This document shows positions 1-12,462 of a stretch of 64,000 nucleotides of DNA, piece by piece. The DNA is taken from positions 41,348,501-41,412,500 of the forward strand of contig JANJXV010000016.1 of assembly GCA_024803745.1 (NCBI GenBank). Direction: 5' to 3'. Below the pieces are notes generated by a model that saw nothing but the letters and a program-made list of their open reading frames with translations, was not told where the DNA came from and did not search any database. Source of the stretch: Megascapheus bottae (Eukaryota > Chordata > Mammalia > Rodentia > Geomyidae). Positions within the stretch are counted from its first letter, which is position 1. Each line of letters starts with the position of its first letter. A program made the translations under genes and the position numbers.

Positions 1-723
1 ACATTATGTATCATACAATGCTTGTGTGTGCCATGCTCTTCTATGACTATCAGTACAATAGCATCACCATCGTTGTGCCAGAAATATACTTGTGCTACAG
101 TATTCTGATGGCCACAATGTCATCAGAGGAGAGAAGTTCTCAGTTCCACTATGAACTTATACGAAGAACACTGTCCTATCTGCGGTCCATCATAGATGAA
201 ATGTCATTATGTGACACATGAGTGTATTAAAAGCCAGTAAGAATGTTATTAAGTTCTAGTCAAAAGGCCCATTAGCTAAAGAATACTATGAACAGGAGAA
301 GATAGGTGGTTCATGGAAAATTCCATTGGTCATTACAATTTACTACACATTAATTATGATATCTAAGGGTTATGATCAAAATTCCAGTCCTGGCCCTGTT
401 TGTGGATTCTCTATTTTAATTTTGCCTTTGGATATACTGAAGACAGGTTGTGTTTGCCTCCTGTGTTTCTCCACATGAAGTCCTCTGTTGCACAGTTGTC
501 AGTCTTTGATATAATTTTTAGCCTCCTTTCTATTTGGGGCATATTTTCAGGGAAGTTCCTCTTGCATTAATGGTCTTCGTTTTGCTCCTCAGATGAGATG
601 ATACTTATAAACACATCATGTGATTATGGTGATAATGGTCATTGGTGGTGAGTCTAGAGCTTTGCTATGTTGATTTCCAATCAATTTCTAAAAATGACTT
701 ATGCTGTGTAATCATGTATCCAT
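1..723. other. Unique intergenic/intronic sequence
   Basis: AT-rich single-copy-looking DNA. The only open frames are short and start by chance. I see no repeat family, splice-bounded exon or RNA gene here. Confidence 0.5.
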
Positions 724-967
724 TAAGCTTTGCATTCCTTTTCTGGGTCATGGGGTTTGAACTCTGGGCCTGGGCACTGTCCCTGAGCTCTTCAACTCAA
801 GGCTCCAGTCCTTTCCCTGGAGCCACAGCCCCACATCCTGTTTTCTAGTGATTAATTGGAGATAAGAATCTCTTGGTCTTTTGTGCCCAGGCTGGCTTTG
901 AACTGTGATCCTGAATAGCTAGGATTACAGGGGTGAGTCACTGAGCCTGGCTAAGCTTTACGTTCTT
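724..967 (-). mobile_element. Hybrid B1/ID-like SINE with diverged target-site duplication
   Basis: Read on the minus strand, this has a B1-like head (complement of TAGCTAGGATTACAGG near 920) joined to an ID-like tail through a linker containing TGATTAATTGGAGATAAGA near 850. The body runs about 740-951. The flanks match imperfectly: TAAGCTTTGCATTCCT at 724-739 and TAAGCTTTACGTTCTT at 952-967. The three differences are transitions, as expected of an aged target-site duplication. The copy is clearly older than those near 34.3 and 60.9 kb. Family assignment to a geomyoid hybrid SINE is from memory. Confidence 0.8.
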
Positions 968-1573
968 AAAAGTCTGCCACAATTAAAGTCCTATGTGTTT
1001 CAATACAGGGCCAGCTAAGTAGTTTTGTGGGAAGTTTTTCCATCACATGGAGTTTCTAGGGCAGTGATTTACCTTAGCTACTCCCAACAACAGAAACATC
1101 CCCAAACTACTTCCTTGTCTTTCAGCGATGGATGGGTGTTTTAATAAAAGTTGAAGTGAAGTAGCAAATGAGAATGACAATATTTCAAAATTTTATATAG
1201 CTTGGCGCATTTTCCCCTGAGGCAGACAACACTGAAGGAGACTTTTAAAAGTAAGGTGGAATAGATTCCACAACTGCATTTATTAGCTTCTCTCTGGGGG
1301 GCAGAGGAGGGTCAGGAGACACACACAGCAGTTCTTTTATGTTGTGAGCAAAAATTTCCACCTGCTTCTGGTATAAGGATATGTTTGTATTTTGTGTCTT
1401 TGGAGAAACCTGGTTTCCAGTACAAAAAAAGGATGTATTCCTAAGAAAGTAAGTGCTCCATTTTACCTTCAGATACCTCATAGATTTATATAAAGGTGCC
1501 TTCCATCTTAGATTTCCATTATGAAGCACAATTAAGAATTGCTTTGCCCTATTTAAAGAAATGGATTTCACAT

Positions 1574-1575
<2 letters not shown>
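968..1575. other. Unique sequence
   Basis: No recognisable repeat or gene. A 108-codon minus-strand frame covers 1245-1571 but has no recognisable domain, and it ends where the microsatellite begins. Confidence 0.45.

Positions 1576-1614
<39 letters not shown>
1576..1614. repeat. (TG)n microsatellite, 39 bp
   Basis: Pure TG dinucleotide run with no interruption. Confidence 0.98.
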
Positions 1615-1616
<2 letters not shown>

Positions 1617-2609
1617 TGGTATTGGGTTCAGGGTTCTGCTGCTGCTTTTGTTCAGTGTGCCTTTTTGAGACTGGGTTCACTCATTTCCAGGGACAGGGCA
1701 TTTGTTTTCTGCAACGTCCTGGGTGGAGCTGGGAGTTCCTTTACCCCTCAGCACTACTATTGTGTGTAGCTGAGGCTGAGGCAGGCTTCTATGAAAGCCT
1801 TTCTTGAGAAAGAGCTTGGAACAAGGTTGTAGATAGATAGGGAACATCCTTTTTTCTGCTGGCATCCTTAATCCTGAGCCAGTACAATCCCATGTTCACT
1901 GTTCCCCTTCCCTCCTGGTGAGGAGAAGACTAGACAGGTGTTCAGCATGACAAAACTTGTGTTATGGATGAGGATAAAATTGGACTACACACACAGGCTA
2001 GCCCAAGACAAAAAGGAGAGAAAAAGAGAAAAAAATGATTTGTGTGGGGAAGAGAAGCTTAAAAAAAACCCCAAACCTCTTGCTTCCAGAGGTGTAATTT
2101 TAGTGCCCAGTAATCGTATTAAGTAAACATCAGACCATTTCCCATGCATGGTTCTGACATTGGAGCTTTCAGAAAAAGAAAAACTAATTACGGTTCGAAT
2201 TTATAGTTCATTAGCAAAACCTCACTTGATTTCCATGTCCATATTATGTTTTAACAAGATCTAATTTCTCCTTTTTACTAGGCTGACCAGATGTTTTATG
2301 ACAAATAGACACTGTCATTTTTTGTAATTACTCATTGAGTGAGATATTTACCAATCAGTACGTTGGCCCCAGTCTTTAAAATAGGATACTCAGATGACAA
2401 TATATCTTATTAATTATCCTCCTGTACTATTTGCTTTTAATTTTCTCAGTTATTTCTACATACACTGAAGCTGTCAATTACTTTCTCTTGTAAAATGATA
2501 CTTCATATAAAGTAAGTACTTTCAATTATGAGGCCTAAAATACTGATAGATAGGCACATTGTAAGTTTAATATCTACTTCTAGGTAGTGGGTAAGTTTAT
2601 GAGGAAAAT
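1615..2609. other. Unique sequence
   Basis: AT-rich, no repeat family or gene recognised. Short frames here have no protein resemblance that I can name. Confidence 0.45.
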
Positions 2610-2794
2610 GGCCCTTAAAATTTATATGATTATATATACACACACATATATGTGCATTATGTTTAAGTGGTTATACAAAGGGTTTCAGTTCTGCATGTCA
2701 GTGTATGAGTACATGGATCAGGGCCATCCCTTTCATCATCCCTCCCCATTATTCCAAATTCCACTCATTGCCTAAACTTTTCTAGTTCCATGAT

Positions 2795-2870
<76 letters not shown>

Positions 2871-3420
2871 ATTATGACTGTATTTGCCCCCCTTCCTCTC
2901 TCCATTCATCTCCCCACTCCCCTTTGACCTCATCCTCATCTGACACCTCAAGTTCTAACTTTGTGAGACTTTCATTAGACTGTAATTTAGTTAATCAAAG
3001 GAGTCACATGACATCACTGGAATTCCCCCTTCATATACCATTCTTTAGTTAATCTGTATGAGTATATGTGCATATTTCCCTGTATAGGTTTACATAAGTA
3101 TTAATAAATTAGATCTAATTGCCACAGATGAGAGACAACATATGATCTTTATCTCTCGGATTTACTTCACTTAACAAAAGTTTTCCAAGCCTATCCATTC
3201 TTCTGCAAATGCAGTAAATATCATTTTTTCCAATGGATGAGTAAAAGTCTATTTCCTTGACCCGTTCGTCTATTGAGGGCCATATGGGCTGTTTCTATAC
3301 CTTGGAAATGGTGAGCAGTACAATAATGAACATGGCTGTGCTAGTGGCTTGACGGTCACCTGACCTGTACTCTAGTGGATAAACGTTCAAAGGTGGTATC
3401 ATTATATGAATAACCTCTGA
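2610..3420 (-). mobile_element. Old LINE-1 3' end (3' UTR and last part of ORF2)
   Basis: On the minus strand this reads as the end of L1. The 3' UTR-like part near 2660-2760 (GTTATACAAAGGGTTTCAG) is followed by the complement of the ORF2 C-terminal region at about 3130-3330, where CTATTGAGGGCCATATGGG and AATGAACATGGCTGTGCTAG correspond to the strongly recurring L1 blocks at 13.05-13.13 kb. Frameshifts and stops make it a dead, diverged copy. A TA/GA microsatellite sits inside it. Exact edges are uncertain by about 50 bp. Confidence 0.75.
2798..2868. repeat. Compound (TA)n(GA)n microsatellite
   Basis: A pure TA run at 2798-2830 passes directly into a pure GA run at 2831-2867. It lies in the 3' UTR part of the old L1. 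Confidence 0.97.
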
Positions 3421-3429
3421 CTCATAGTT

Positions 3430-3640
3430 GACTCTAGAATTCCTCCACAGAGTAGTCTACTTTGTGGTGCTCACACTGAGTCCTAAAGGTAGGTCATTTG
3501 TCATGGGTGGAAGTGGACTGTCTTGTAGTTCTGGAAGTCCAAGGTCAAAGAGACTGACGTTGACCAAGCCTGTTCCCCCACGTCAGCCCATCCCGAAGGC
3601 AGCAGAGCAAAGTGAAGTTTCACGAGAGAAGCGAGTCTGT
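3430..3640. repeat. Possible old mammalian interspersed repeat
   Basis: The block containing TTGTAGTTCTGGAAGTCCAAG near 3520-3545 resembles a motif common in ancient mammalian LTR-type repeats. I cannot name the family and the match is short, so this is a suggestion only. Confidence 0.3.
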
Positions 3641-4704
3641 TAGTGTTAATCACATCAATTCATGCGTTCCGTTTGGTACCTCTCCTTAATTCCCATCTCT
3701 CCGTTTTGAATTGGGAAGAGTAAGTTATCAACACGAGTGGGTATGTGATTGGGCCACACACCATCCTACCATTTCACAGAACTTTTGAGGAATCAGTAAA
3801 CTCTCAGGAAGAATCCCCCTGTCGTCCGTCCGTTTGTGTTGACTGCTCCCTTCATGTCCCCTTCTCACACTTATTGGGACTGATTCCTTGGGACGTTGAT
3901 GGCAACCATTCTGGAAGAAAGAGGGAGGTCAATGTGTTGCAAGCACAGGGCGTCCTGGTCTGCCCCTCAGAACTGGCATGGTAGCTCTCTGGGCTGCACT
4001 GTGGCCTGTCACCTTGGAGAACCCAGAAGAACTGGGTGAGGTCAGCATTCTGCCTTCCGAGTGCTAGAGGACATCTTTATGTGAACATTTGGTGAAGGGA
4101 TGTAGATGTACTTCTAAAATTCCATTTCCTTATTCTACGATTTTACTTGAATTTGAAAATAATTTGGCAATGCTATTGTGAGAAAGAACTTTATTTTTTC
4201 TGAAACCATTACTGATTAGTTGAAAGAATATGAATGCTATGCCCAGAGAGGCCTGATCCTCATTAGCTACATAGATATCGAGGGCAAACTGTGTGCCTTC
4301 CAGGTTCCAGCTCCTTGGGGAGCTGGGAAGTTGGAAGAGTCCATTCGTTAGCTGTCCTTGGTTAACCTCTCCAGGCTGTGCTCTTTCTTGTCTGGATCAT
4401 ATCCTAGGCCCCTGACAAAGGGATCCCAGAGGGGATGTTGAAAATGCAGATTAGTCTAAATTGAATTATTATTATGGAGAATGATAATGCAATGTCTATT
4501 ACTTCTTTAGTAGTAAACTGTATAATATTGCCTAATTGGCTAAAAATCTTAAGGGAAATGTCTTGCTGAAACTGGGAGATCATAAAAGAGAAAAAAATTA
4601 TCCATGAGCAGAGACCCACCAGGTTGCTGTTTATTCCGGTAGGACATGTTGTTAAGTAGAACTGAGGGTTGTTTGGCAGTTTCTTTGAAGCCACCTGTAC
4701 TGAG
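3641..4704. other. Unique sequence
   Basis: No gene, RNA or repeat recognised. Composition is ordinary. Confidence 0.45.
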
Positions 4705-4835
4705 TTTTGAATAGTGGCTCTGACTCAGGATGACTGAAAGATAATGAATGTCCCATTGACACCTCAGAGCTTTAGAATTTCTTATTTGTAAAATGGAAAT
4801 AACAACACTCTAGAAACAATGTTCATAAAGTAACC
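4705..4835 (+). mobile_element. MIR SINE fragment
   Basis: The blocks GTGGCTCTGACTC and, further on, TTTCTTATTTGTAAAATGGAAATAA follow the order of the MIR consensus core and 3' part (the 'cctcagtttcctcatctgtaaaatgg' region). Diverged, with indels, as expected of this ancient family. Confidence 0.7.
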
Positions 4836-5644
4836 AGACCAGCATTTAACCTTGAAAAATTCAAATATAATAATGATCATTTCAATGCATAATCCTTGAA
4901 AGCTGACCATTCTTTTCTTACATTAAAATGGTTTTGCAAGTTTTGGTGAAATGTACATGTTTACTTCATATATTCAGTTAAATTTGGAGAAAATATCAAT
5001 TACATTGATTTGCTGATTAAAATAGGTTTACTTTTAAGTTCAGATGGAACATTGCCATGCTTGTGAATTTCTTGTTTTTAAGAAAGGATTCAAGAGCTGA
5101 TTGCTATAATATCTTTGTGTCTGCTGTTTTAGATAAGGGTCTTGGGTGAACTCAGGTTCTGTAACGAGCTGGATTGCTTATTGCTGAATTCATTAGTCTA
5201 TGTGTATGTGTTTTTAAAAGCAGTGTCTTGGCCCAGTTTTCTGGCTGTAGCTATTAATTCTCCTTCATGAGCTGCCAGTCAATCCACATGCCCATCCCAT
5301 CTGAGTGGAGCTCTTGCATTCTGGACTGTCATCTAATTCACTCTGAGAGCAGGCATTAAGCAACTAATGGCAGTATCTCTGACCCCAAACCCAAGGAAGT
5401 GATGAAAGCAGCCAGTCCCAAGTGCCTAGTGACCCTGCCTCCTCAGTGACCTTCTACAAAGCACATGGAGAGCCCAGCCCTTCTCCTGCCTGAGACTGGG
5501 ACAACCAAGCCCAGTGCTTTACCTGTTCATGGTCTCAGTGATAATCTGGAGGCAGGGCATGCCTGCTCTCTCGGGAACTGTGGAAATCCATTCTCTCCCA
5601 TGGTCAGTGGATCACGGAGCTGTTGAGCTCACTACACTTAAATA
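4836..5644. other. Unique sequence
   Basis: No gene or repeat recognised. Confidence 0.45.
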
Positions 5645-5704
<60 letters not shown>

Positions 5705-5738
5705 GATGGTGATGATGATGGTGATGATGCCATAATGA
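5645..5738. repeat. (GAT)n trinucleotide microsatellite
   Basis: About 60 bp of uninterrupted GAT repeats followed by a degenerate stretch with GGT and AAG variants up to about 5738. Confidence 0.97.
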
Positions 5739-6211
5739 TGATCTGTCAAAACATCCCTATCCTGTGAAACTGGTGCTAATACCAGTCTTTAATCTTGTTT
5801 TTTTTGACATTTTAATATGGGAATTTCCTTCTTATGTTCATAGTGGTTGGCAGTTGAAACTTACAGGAATTTACCTATCATATATGGGTGTTCTGCCTCC
5901 CCCAGCAAGGCCAAATCCCACACTTCCTTCTACATTTTTTCTATTTGACTGTATTGTTATTGGAAACTAGACTTTACGTTGAAGTAGAAATGACATTTGA
6001 AGAATGAAAAAAGAGTCAGGATTCTGGATGCTCTCTAAGTGCCACTGAGTGCCATTCTATCTTCAAAATCGCTGTTACATCCTATCAAGACATTCTAACA
6101 CCACCGGCTGTGTGTGCTCGCCCAGAACGCCACGTGGATGGGAATGGGGCATAAATTACTGCTTCTGGAGAAGCTAAAGTCCCAGTCTTCTCCAACCGAG
6201 CTTAAAATGTC
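5739..6211. other. Unique sequence
   Basis: No gene or repeat recognised. Confidence 0.45.
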
Positions 6212-6372
6212 TTGAAATTGGATAGGGAAGGGGGTAAAACAAGATGAGGGGTGGGCGTGGGGGGGGAGGGAAATGGGGACCAAGACATGAGAAAGGGTAT
6301 CAATGTATGTGAATTAATGCACCTTCTATCTGGCAAATATCATGTAACCCTTCTACTAATTACAATAAAGAA
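6212..6372 (+). mobile_element. LINE-1 3' UTR end fragment, 5'-truncated
   Basis: Contains the L1 3' terminus that recurs in this window: GGACCAAGACATGAGAAAGG, then GTATCAATGTATGTGAATTA, then GCACCTTCTATCTGGCAAAT and ATTACAATAAAG with an A-rich tail. Only the last ~160 bp were inserted. It is close in sequence to the copies at 9.2, 12.5 and 49.2 kb, so it is a fairly recent subfamily. Confidence 0.9.
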
Positions 6373-7187
6373 TATATGAAAAAATATAAATCCGTTGATC
6401 TATCTTCCTTGATGAATGAGAGCAATATGGGTACAAAGTCTTTTAGTGACACAGTGACATCTATGGGGAAAATTTTTCTCCTTGCTCAAACCAGTGTCTT
6501 TCTGCCATTTTGTTTTCATTTTAAAATGTTGAAACTAGAGTATTTATTTACCTGTATATGAATGTTCCTTACAATGGTAGCTGTTTTTGAGGCTGATATT
6601 TTCTCTCATATGCAAAACCTGTCTTTTTTGGTTTATGCTGCTATGTATTCAAATGTATTTCCATGCTAAATGTTTACTGAAGATATTGAATTGAGAGCAT
6701 TTTCCATGAGTCATGTCCTGTAACCATAGAAATGTTCTAAGACACACCCCCACCCTAGGTATGTGTATATATATATAATGTTTAATTTATAAATTAGGCA
6801 CTGATAGATACTAACAATACTATCTTACTATAGATTTTTTTCAGCAATGCCAGCACAGTACATTTCCCTTTTTCCTTTTCTTGTTTACCCAAGAACGTTC
6901 AACTTTCCCTTGAAGGGAAGCACTGTACAGACTCTCTGGAATGTTGGACCCACCAGCATTGTGACCTTCTTGCTCTGGGATAATTTTTGAGTGAGCTGAG
7001 GATGCTACCTTGGGATCTCAGTGGGAGCAAACGCTAAGATGACTGCGAGGAGACGACCGGGGGGTAGTGCATATGAGGGATGATTTGGGCCCAGGACAGG
7101 ATGAGGCGAGGCACACAAGATCTCATCATGCTCATAGAATGGCACTTATTCTAAAACTTGTGGATTTGTTATTTCCATTGGAGATCT
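6373..7187. other. Unique sequence
   Basis: No repeat or gene recognised. A small CpG-containing patch (about 7030-7060) is not dense enough to be a CpG island. Confidence 0.4.
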
Positions 7188-7336
7188 CTGCACCCCAGTG
7201 GAGCACAGGTAACAGAAAACATGGAAAATAAAACCGACAGTGAGGCAGACGAGGAAGGTTACTTTCCTGGGATGGAGGTCACAGCAAATGATGTGTTTGT
7301 AGCTTGTCTAGTTTCCTTTGCAGATAATGGGCAGAG
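7188..7336 (+). other. Exon-like segment bounded by splice-site-like motifs (unproven)
   Basis: A pyrimidine-leaning stretch ending in CTGCACCCCAG could be a splice acceptor near 7192. The segment is open in one frame on the plus strand and encodes an acidic stretch with residues ENMENKTDSEADEEGYF. It ends at GGGCAGAGGTGAGTG, a strong donor-like match near 7330-7344. No known protein is recognised. Such coincidences are common in 64 kb, so this is a candidate only, possibly an alternative or non-coding exon. Confidence 0.15.
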
Positions 7337-7399
7337 GTGAGTGAATTTTATAAGACTTTTGTAGTATGGAAGTATATGAGAGAGCACTGATTTACAAGG

Positions 7400-7525
7400 C
7401 TGTTTCTATGACCAGACTTTAGAATGACATTGGCTCTCAGGTCATCTCTGGGTAGCCTTGAACAAGATACTAAGCTGTTGATTCTCTCTTAATACATGTG
7501 GAAAGCATAATATGCTTACTACATT
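7400..7525 (+). mobile_element. MIR SINE fragment, diverged
   Basis: GGGTAGCCTTGAACAAGATA followed by a C/T-rich section and ATGTGGAAAGCATAATA keeps the order of the MIR core ('tgaccttgggcaagttac' then 'aaaatggggataata'). Moderately convincing. Confidence 0.55.
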
Positions 7526-8946
7526 TCCTACTTTTCTTTAGGATATCACATGTATCCCGGAATTCTTAAGTGTATTTTAAGTCTGAAAATAGTAGGGTAG
7601 CCTAGTACTACTTCAGGTAGTATTTATTTTGCTCAGGAAACTTAAAACCCATTGAAGCTCTCTGTCACTACTCTCTACATGATGTTTTAGTATTTTGGGT
7701 ATATAAAATAAGGCAGGAGGATTTTTATTTTCACAGAAAAATGTCCTAGCAAGATTATATGGAAGTAAATACAATGTATAGGTAATTCAAATCTAAAAAT
7801 AATTCAATCCCATTTAAAAAAGTAAAATATAAAAGCAATGTCCATTGGAAATGTTATGAATACTCTCACTCATTTCTCACACCAACTAGACAATCTGGGC
7901 ACTGGCAGGATGTTCAAAATGGGTAGGTAAGTTCTGAGGTCAACATTAAGTACACAATATAAACACACTTTAACCAAATCTGCCTGTCTCAGTTAGCTCT
8001 CTCATTTGGAAACTAGGCATAAAACAGAAACCAACTCTAAAATTATTTACTGATGGCATGTCTTCCTCAAAGTTCTAAAAATTACCATGGAGCCCTTAGA
8101 TATATGGAGAAAAGATAAAAAGTTAATATGTGGATTTATCCTTAAAGGTTGTGAAGACTTGGAATTTGATGAATACAAATGATCTGGCACTAGTAAATTA
8201 ATAACGTGACATACATGTTTTCTTTATAAGATGTTCAGGGTACACTCTCCATGAAAGGAAATTATCTGGTACATAATAACATCAAAATACGTGGTTATTA
8301 TTGTTAGCAATGCCCATCGATAATATTCTAATTTGAAATAGTAAGCTCAAAGATATAATCTGTGACTGAGCTTTGGACTGTCTATTTAGAGTCTCAGTTA
8401 AGTGATGCAGAGGAGGAAGATCAGAGGTCTTTGGATGGCTGTGGGAGAGGTGATGGTGTTTCTAGTCTAACAGGATCAACACGCTGACAAGCAGTGACAC
8501 TGGGAGATAACTGAGAGGATAGGTCTCTATGCAACTTAGAAAAGGTGTCTAGAGTTCTCCAAGAAATTTCTAGGGCAGGGCTACTAATTTAGACAGAAGA
8601 GCAATTAGCATATTTTTTCTCTCTCACATTTTCTCTTTTCTGTGTTCTTATAAGGATTAATCTATAAGGTTAATATTGGTTAATAAATAGATTTTATTTG
8701 ACCTCATTTGGCAAAAAACAGAGATAATAATCATAATCATAATCATACTGCTGCTGCAGCAAATCTTTTAGAAAATAAATCACTGTTTGGATTGTACTTC
8801 CCAATGGGAGCACAATTACTTGAAAATGTTCAAATACAAATTAAAATTCAAATTTCAACAAAGTAAACACTAGGACATGAAAGAGTTGTGATGGGGAGAA
8901 GGTACACATGAGTGATGAGGAGAAAGGGAGGAGAATTCAGTCAAGA
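7526..8946. other. Mostly unique AT-rich sequence, with a possible MIR tail near 8252-8312
   Basis: No gene recognised. ATCTGGTACATAATAACATC followed by a GGTTATTATTG block at 8262-8305 resembles the 3' end of a MIR. The rest shows no clear family. Confidence 0.4.
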
Positions 8947-9332
8947 GACTTGCAATAGAGCAAAACCTAGATACATAAGGCCATATAGAATGACGCTAAA
9001 TGAAAGGACCTCTAGGATATAGAAACAAAAGCCATATAATGAGTGATTGTTGTCCTTAATGTACTATGTTATCTCTCATCTCTTTTGCTGTCCCTCGGTT
9101 ATCTCATATTATTACAGTATTTCACCTTGTTATCTGATATATTATATATATGTGTATTTAGTTATTTGAAATTGGATAGGAAAGGGGGGAAACAAGATGA
9201 GAGTGGGGGTGGGGGGGAAATGGGGACCAAGACATGAGAAAGGGTATCAATGTATGTGAAGGAATGCACCTTCCATCTGGCGAATGTAATATAACCCTTT
9301 TATTAATTACAATAAAATATATATGGAAAAAA
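8947..9332 (+). mobile_element. LINE-1 3' end fragment (3' UTR), 5'-truncated
   Basis: Plus-strand copy of the same 3' UTR seen in reverse at 12.5-12.85 kb and 49.2-49.55 kb: GACTTGCAATAGAGCAAAAC, the AAAGCCATATAATGAGTGAT block, and the terminal ATGCACCTTCCATCTGGCGA with ATTACAATAAAATAT and an A-rich tail. No clear target duplication was found. Confidence 0.9.
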
Positions 9333-9558
9333 GAAATAGATTTAAATAAAAAACTGCAGAAAAAAATAATTTAGTGTATATTCTAAAAAATTAAGAAGAA
9401 TGACAAAAGGGGTATGATAGGAAGAATGGGTGAGAATAATAAAAGGTGTGACATTGATTAGATGCATTATATTTAAAAACTATTTTGCTAAGTGACAAAA
9501 CATAAACCCAGAAATTGAATGTGTCAGAACAAATCACTCTGTTCTAGTAAGAAAAGGC

Positions 9559-9656
9559 ATTGCTCACCTGGTAGCACATGTACTAAAACTGGAACGATAC
9601 AGAGAAGGTCAGCATGGCCCCTGTACAAGAATGAAATGCAAATTCCATGCGTCTCC
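9559..9656 (+). pseudogene. U6 spliceosomal snRNA pseudogene
   Basis: Collinear with mammalian U6 snRNA for about 95 nt: the 5' stem region is degraded (TGCTCACCTGGTAGCACATG), followed by AACTGGAACGATACAGAGAA, AGCATGGCCCCTG and ATGCAAATTC. U6 carries CAAGGATGACACGCAAATTC where this copy has CAAGAATGAAATGCAAATTC, and the 3' end is scrambled with no terminal T run. The ACAGAGA box is retained (ATACAGAGAAGG). I see no upstream proximal sequence element or TATA box at the spacing U6 genes need. It is therefore a retrocopied pseudogene, one of many in mammalian genomes. Confidence 0.93.
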
Positions 9657-12448
9657 GGGTTCCTCATGAAATACAGTGTGCAAATAAGTCATATACGTGG
9701 GCTGAAACTACATAGACTTGCTACTTCTTCCTTGGACTTAAAACTTTGAAACTCACTAGTCTTGTTTCCTCTAACGCTATCAACTCTGGAGGCCCAATCA
9801 AGATTAAAATAAAGAAAAGTAAAGAAAAGCCACAGTACCTTTTTTCCACTTAGAAGTTCACTGCTTTCTTCGACTTCCTGATTTATACATTTAAGTAAAT
9901 TACGCATCACAGTGAAATTACTCTTGCTGGATAGTGAAAATGATGATTCCTCTGAGCATTTCACTAGACTCTCCATTTCCTGACAGCATCCTGACTCTTG
10001 AGAGAATGCTATATATGAGAGGAACGGTGTGATTTCAAAGATTTATCAAGAGTTTTGCTCCAAAGATCGTCAAGTGATTTTTTTTGTCAAGTAAATACTT
10101 TATGCCACAGTTAAAAATGAAAACGATTGGGGGATGTTGACTAATAGAGAAGCTGGGGTGGAAATGATCCTCCATGCCAGGTCTGAGGGGATTTGGCTCT
10201 ACAGATGTTATTTCGGAAGATATTTGTTCCTTCCCTGTCAGGTGTCATCTCCTATGTGGCTTCCTATTATCATCCTTTCTCCACAGCTATGACAGAACAC
10301 ACTCCATGGATCGTCTTCAAATTCCCCAGGGACATGTGCAGAGACAGGAAACAAACACATTTCAGTGTCATCGATAATGAGCATTTTTCTTCCCACTTGA
10401 AATTTTTATGGCCCTTTGTTGTTGTTGTTGTTGTTTTCTGGTCGATCCGGAACATTCTTTCCACATGACATTTCTCTTCTTTCATGGGGTTCTTTATTTC
10501 CTCCGCTAACCTTGCCACCCAGGCTAACTATGAAAACTCAAAGTGAATATGGAAATAGGATTTCAATTTGTTGGCCCAGAAAAGTATGGATGAAGGTAAA
10601 CGATGGGCTCGGTTCTGATGCATTATTGAGGAGCCTCATGCTTTGCTGGGACGTGTTCTCCTGAGGGCCAGTGAGGTGTGACAACAGGACAAGGAGTGAG
10701 GTAATGAGTGGGTGGGGAAAAAATTACTCAAAGAGCTGCTATCTCCTGAGCCTTTGTGCACGTGCTCAGGGGTCAAGAAGAAAAGGGCAAGTGAAAGCAA
10801 CAAAAAACCATAATCATTGCACTTTCCAGATCATTGTCCTGTCCTGGCCACCAGCTGTTAATTATTTGTATGTCTTCCATGAAACACTGCTACATGTGTG
10901 TTCCTTTGCCTTTGCTGTGTGAATGGATGCTGTATTTTCTGCTCTTCGGTGCTCTAAGAGCCTTAGACACGAGGGTATATATTTATGTACAGGGCATGCC
11001 TGCCTTTTACTGCTAAGATAACAAAGAATGGAAAGGTATATTGTAAAACAAGAAGACGCCTTTGTTTTGGCATCATGGACACAAATTAACTCACATCAAC
11101 TGTAGAAATTCCATGTGATTCTGCAGGATAATTGGAGTCCTTTCATGAAGGATCTATTGTTCCTGCATAGACAAATTTAAAGAAAGCCTGTAAAATGTAC
11201 ATTTTTAATTAAATAATGGAAACAGATTATAGCAAGGTGAAAACACCTCCAATTTCATCATCACATTATCTGTTTCTCATTACCTTCCTCGCCCTCCTCC
11301 CAAATCATCTGTGAGTCATTTCCTTAAGAATTTGCTGTGGGAAACTAGATTCGGCTCTGTCTTAGGTTTTTAGCAGTTAAAGGTTCAAGTGCTTCGTTGT
11401 GTTACTCCCTATGTCCAGGTTTGAAGGTGAGTTTATATTTACTACTTTGTAATAAGATTGGGTGATAAAAGAGAACAGTTACAATAGGTAGCACTTGGTA
11501 TGATAAGAGTCTGAGTAATACCATTGGTAATGGTTGGCTTGAGAAACCAATGGAGAGAAATAGGATGAGAATCTGTGAGGTTGGGCAAAAATGCAGTTAT
11601 GCCCAAATCGAATGTTTAAGATGTGAGTGGTGGTAATAGACCTGTCATCACTGTCCATGAGAGGCAGAGGCAGGAGGATGTTGTGTTGGAGAAGATTGGG
11701 TTGCAAGATTAGAGCAAAACCCATAGAGAACAACCTCTAAAATATCTTATAAATACTATGAGAACAAAATAGTTGTGTTGTACCTTCCATTTGGGACTAA
11801 GAAGTAAGTTAGACTTGCTAGAAATTGTTTTATTTACTTAGGGACATGGAGATTGTAGGTCACATTGAAATGGAAGAGGAAAAAGTGGCTTTGTAGAATT
11901 ATGTTAGCATGGAAAGGTAAACCAAAATGATCAAGACTTCTGCCCATATCCAGGGGAATGGCATTTCCACCAGAGAAGGGAAGCTGGAGATGCTCATGCA
12001 GGAGGAGATGGAAGAGGGAGGGAGGGTGGGGTGCTGGCAGGGTTTTGCCTAGTGGCTGTGCAGAGGTTCCTGGCTCAGCAGGTCTGGGGTGAGGCCAGCG
12101 TCTCAGGAGATTACTTGTAAAGTTCAGATGATGAATGGATATTTGTCACCTGAACGCGATACCATGTTCCTCAGTGAGAATCAGGTGCTGTACCTTCAGA
12201 TCATAGAATAGGAAGGAATCTTCAAGCTTGATCCCTGATCAAAGCACGTCTCACTCTCACACTCACAGCTCTTAATTCTTTTTCCTGAAAGTCTAGTATT
12301 AGAAACAATTAATGTGATAAGCCAGGAAGGTACATACATGTGCTCAAAGTTCCAGGTTTTTTTTCCCATTAATTTGTTGAATTTACCTATTTTAAATATA
12401 GTTTCAATCAGAATTCTGATTTATAAAATGATGGCAGGGGTTGAAAAA
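9657..12448. other. Unique sequence
   Basis: About 2.8 kb without an assignable repeat or gene. A short (GTT)n run lies at 10419-10435. The frames of 60-95 codons overlap in several phases and show no domain. Confidence 0.45.
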
Positions 12449-12462
12449 TGGATCTATATCTT

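Noticed and set aside
9559..9656. Functional U6 snRNA gene
   Set aside because: The 5' stem and 3' end are degraded, there is no terminal T run, and no proximal sequence element or TATA box is seen upstream.
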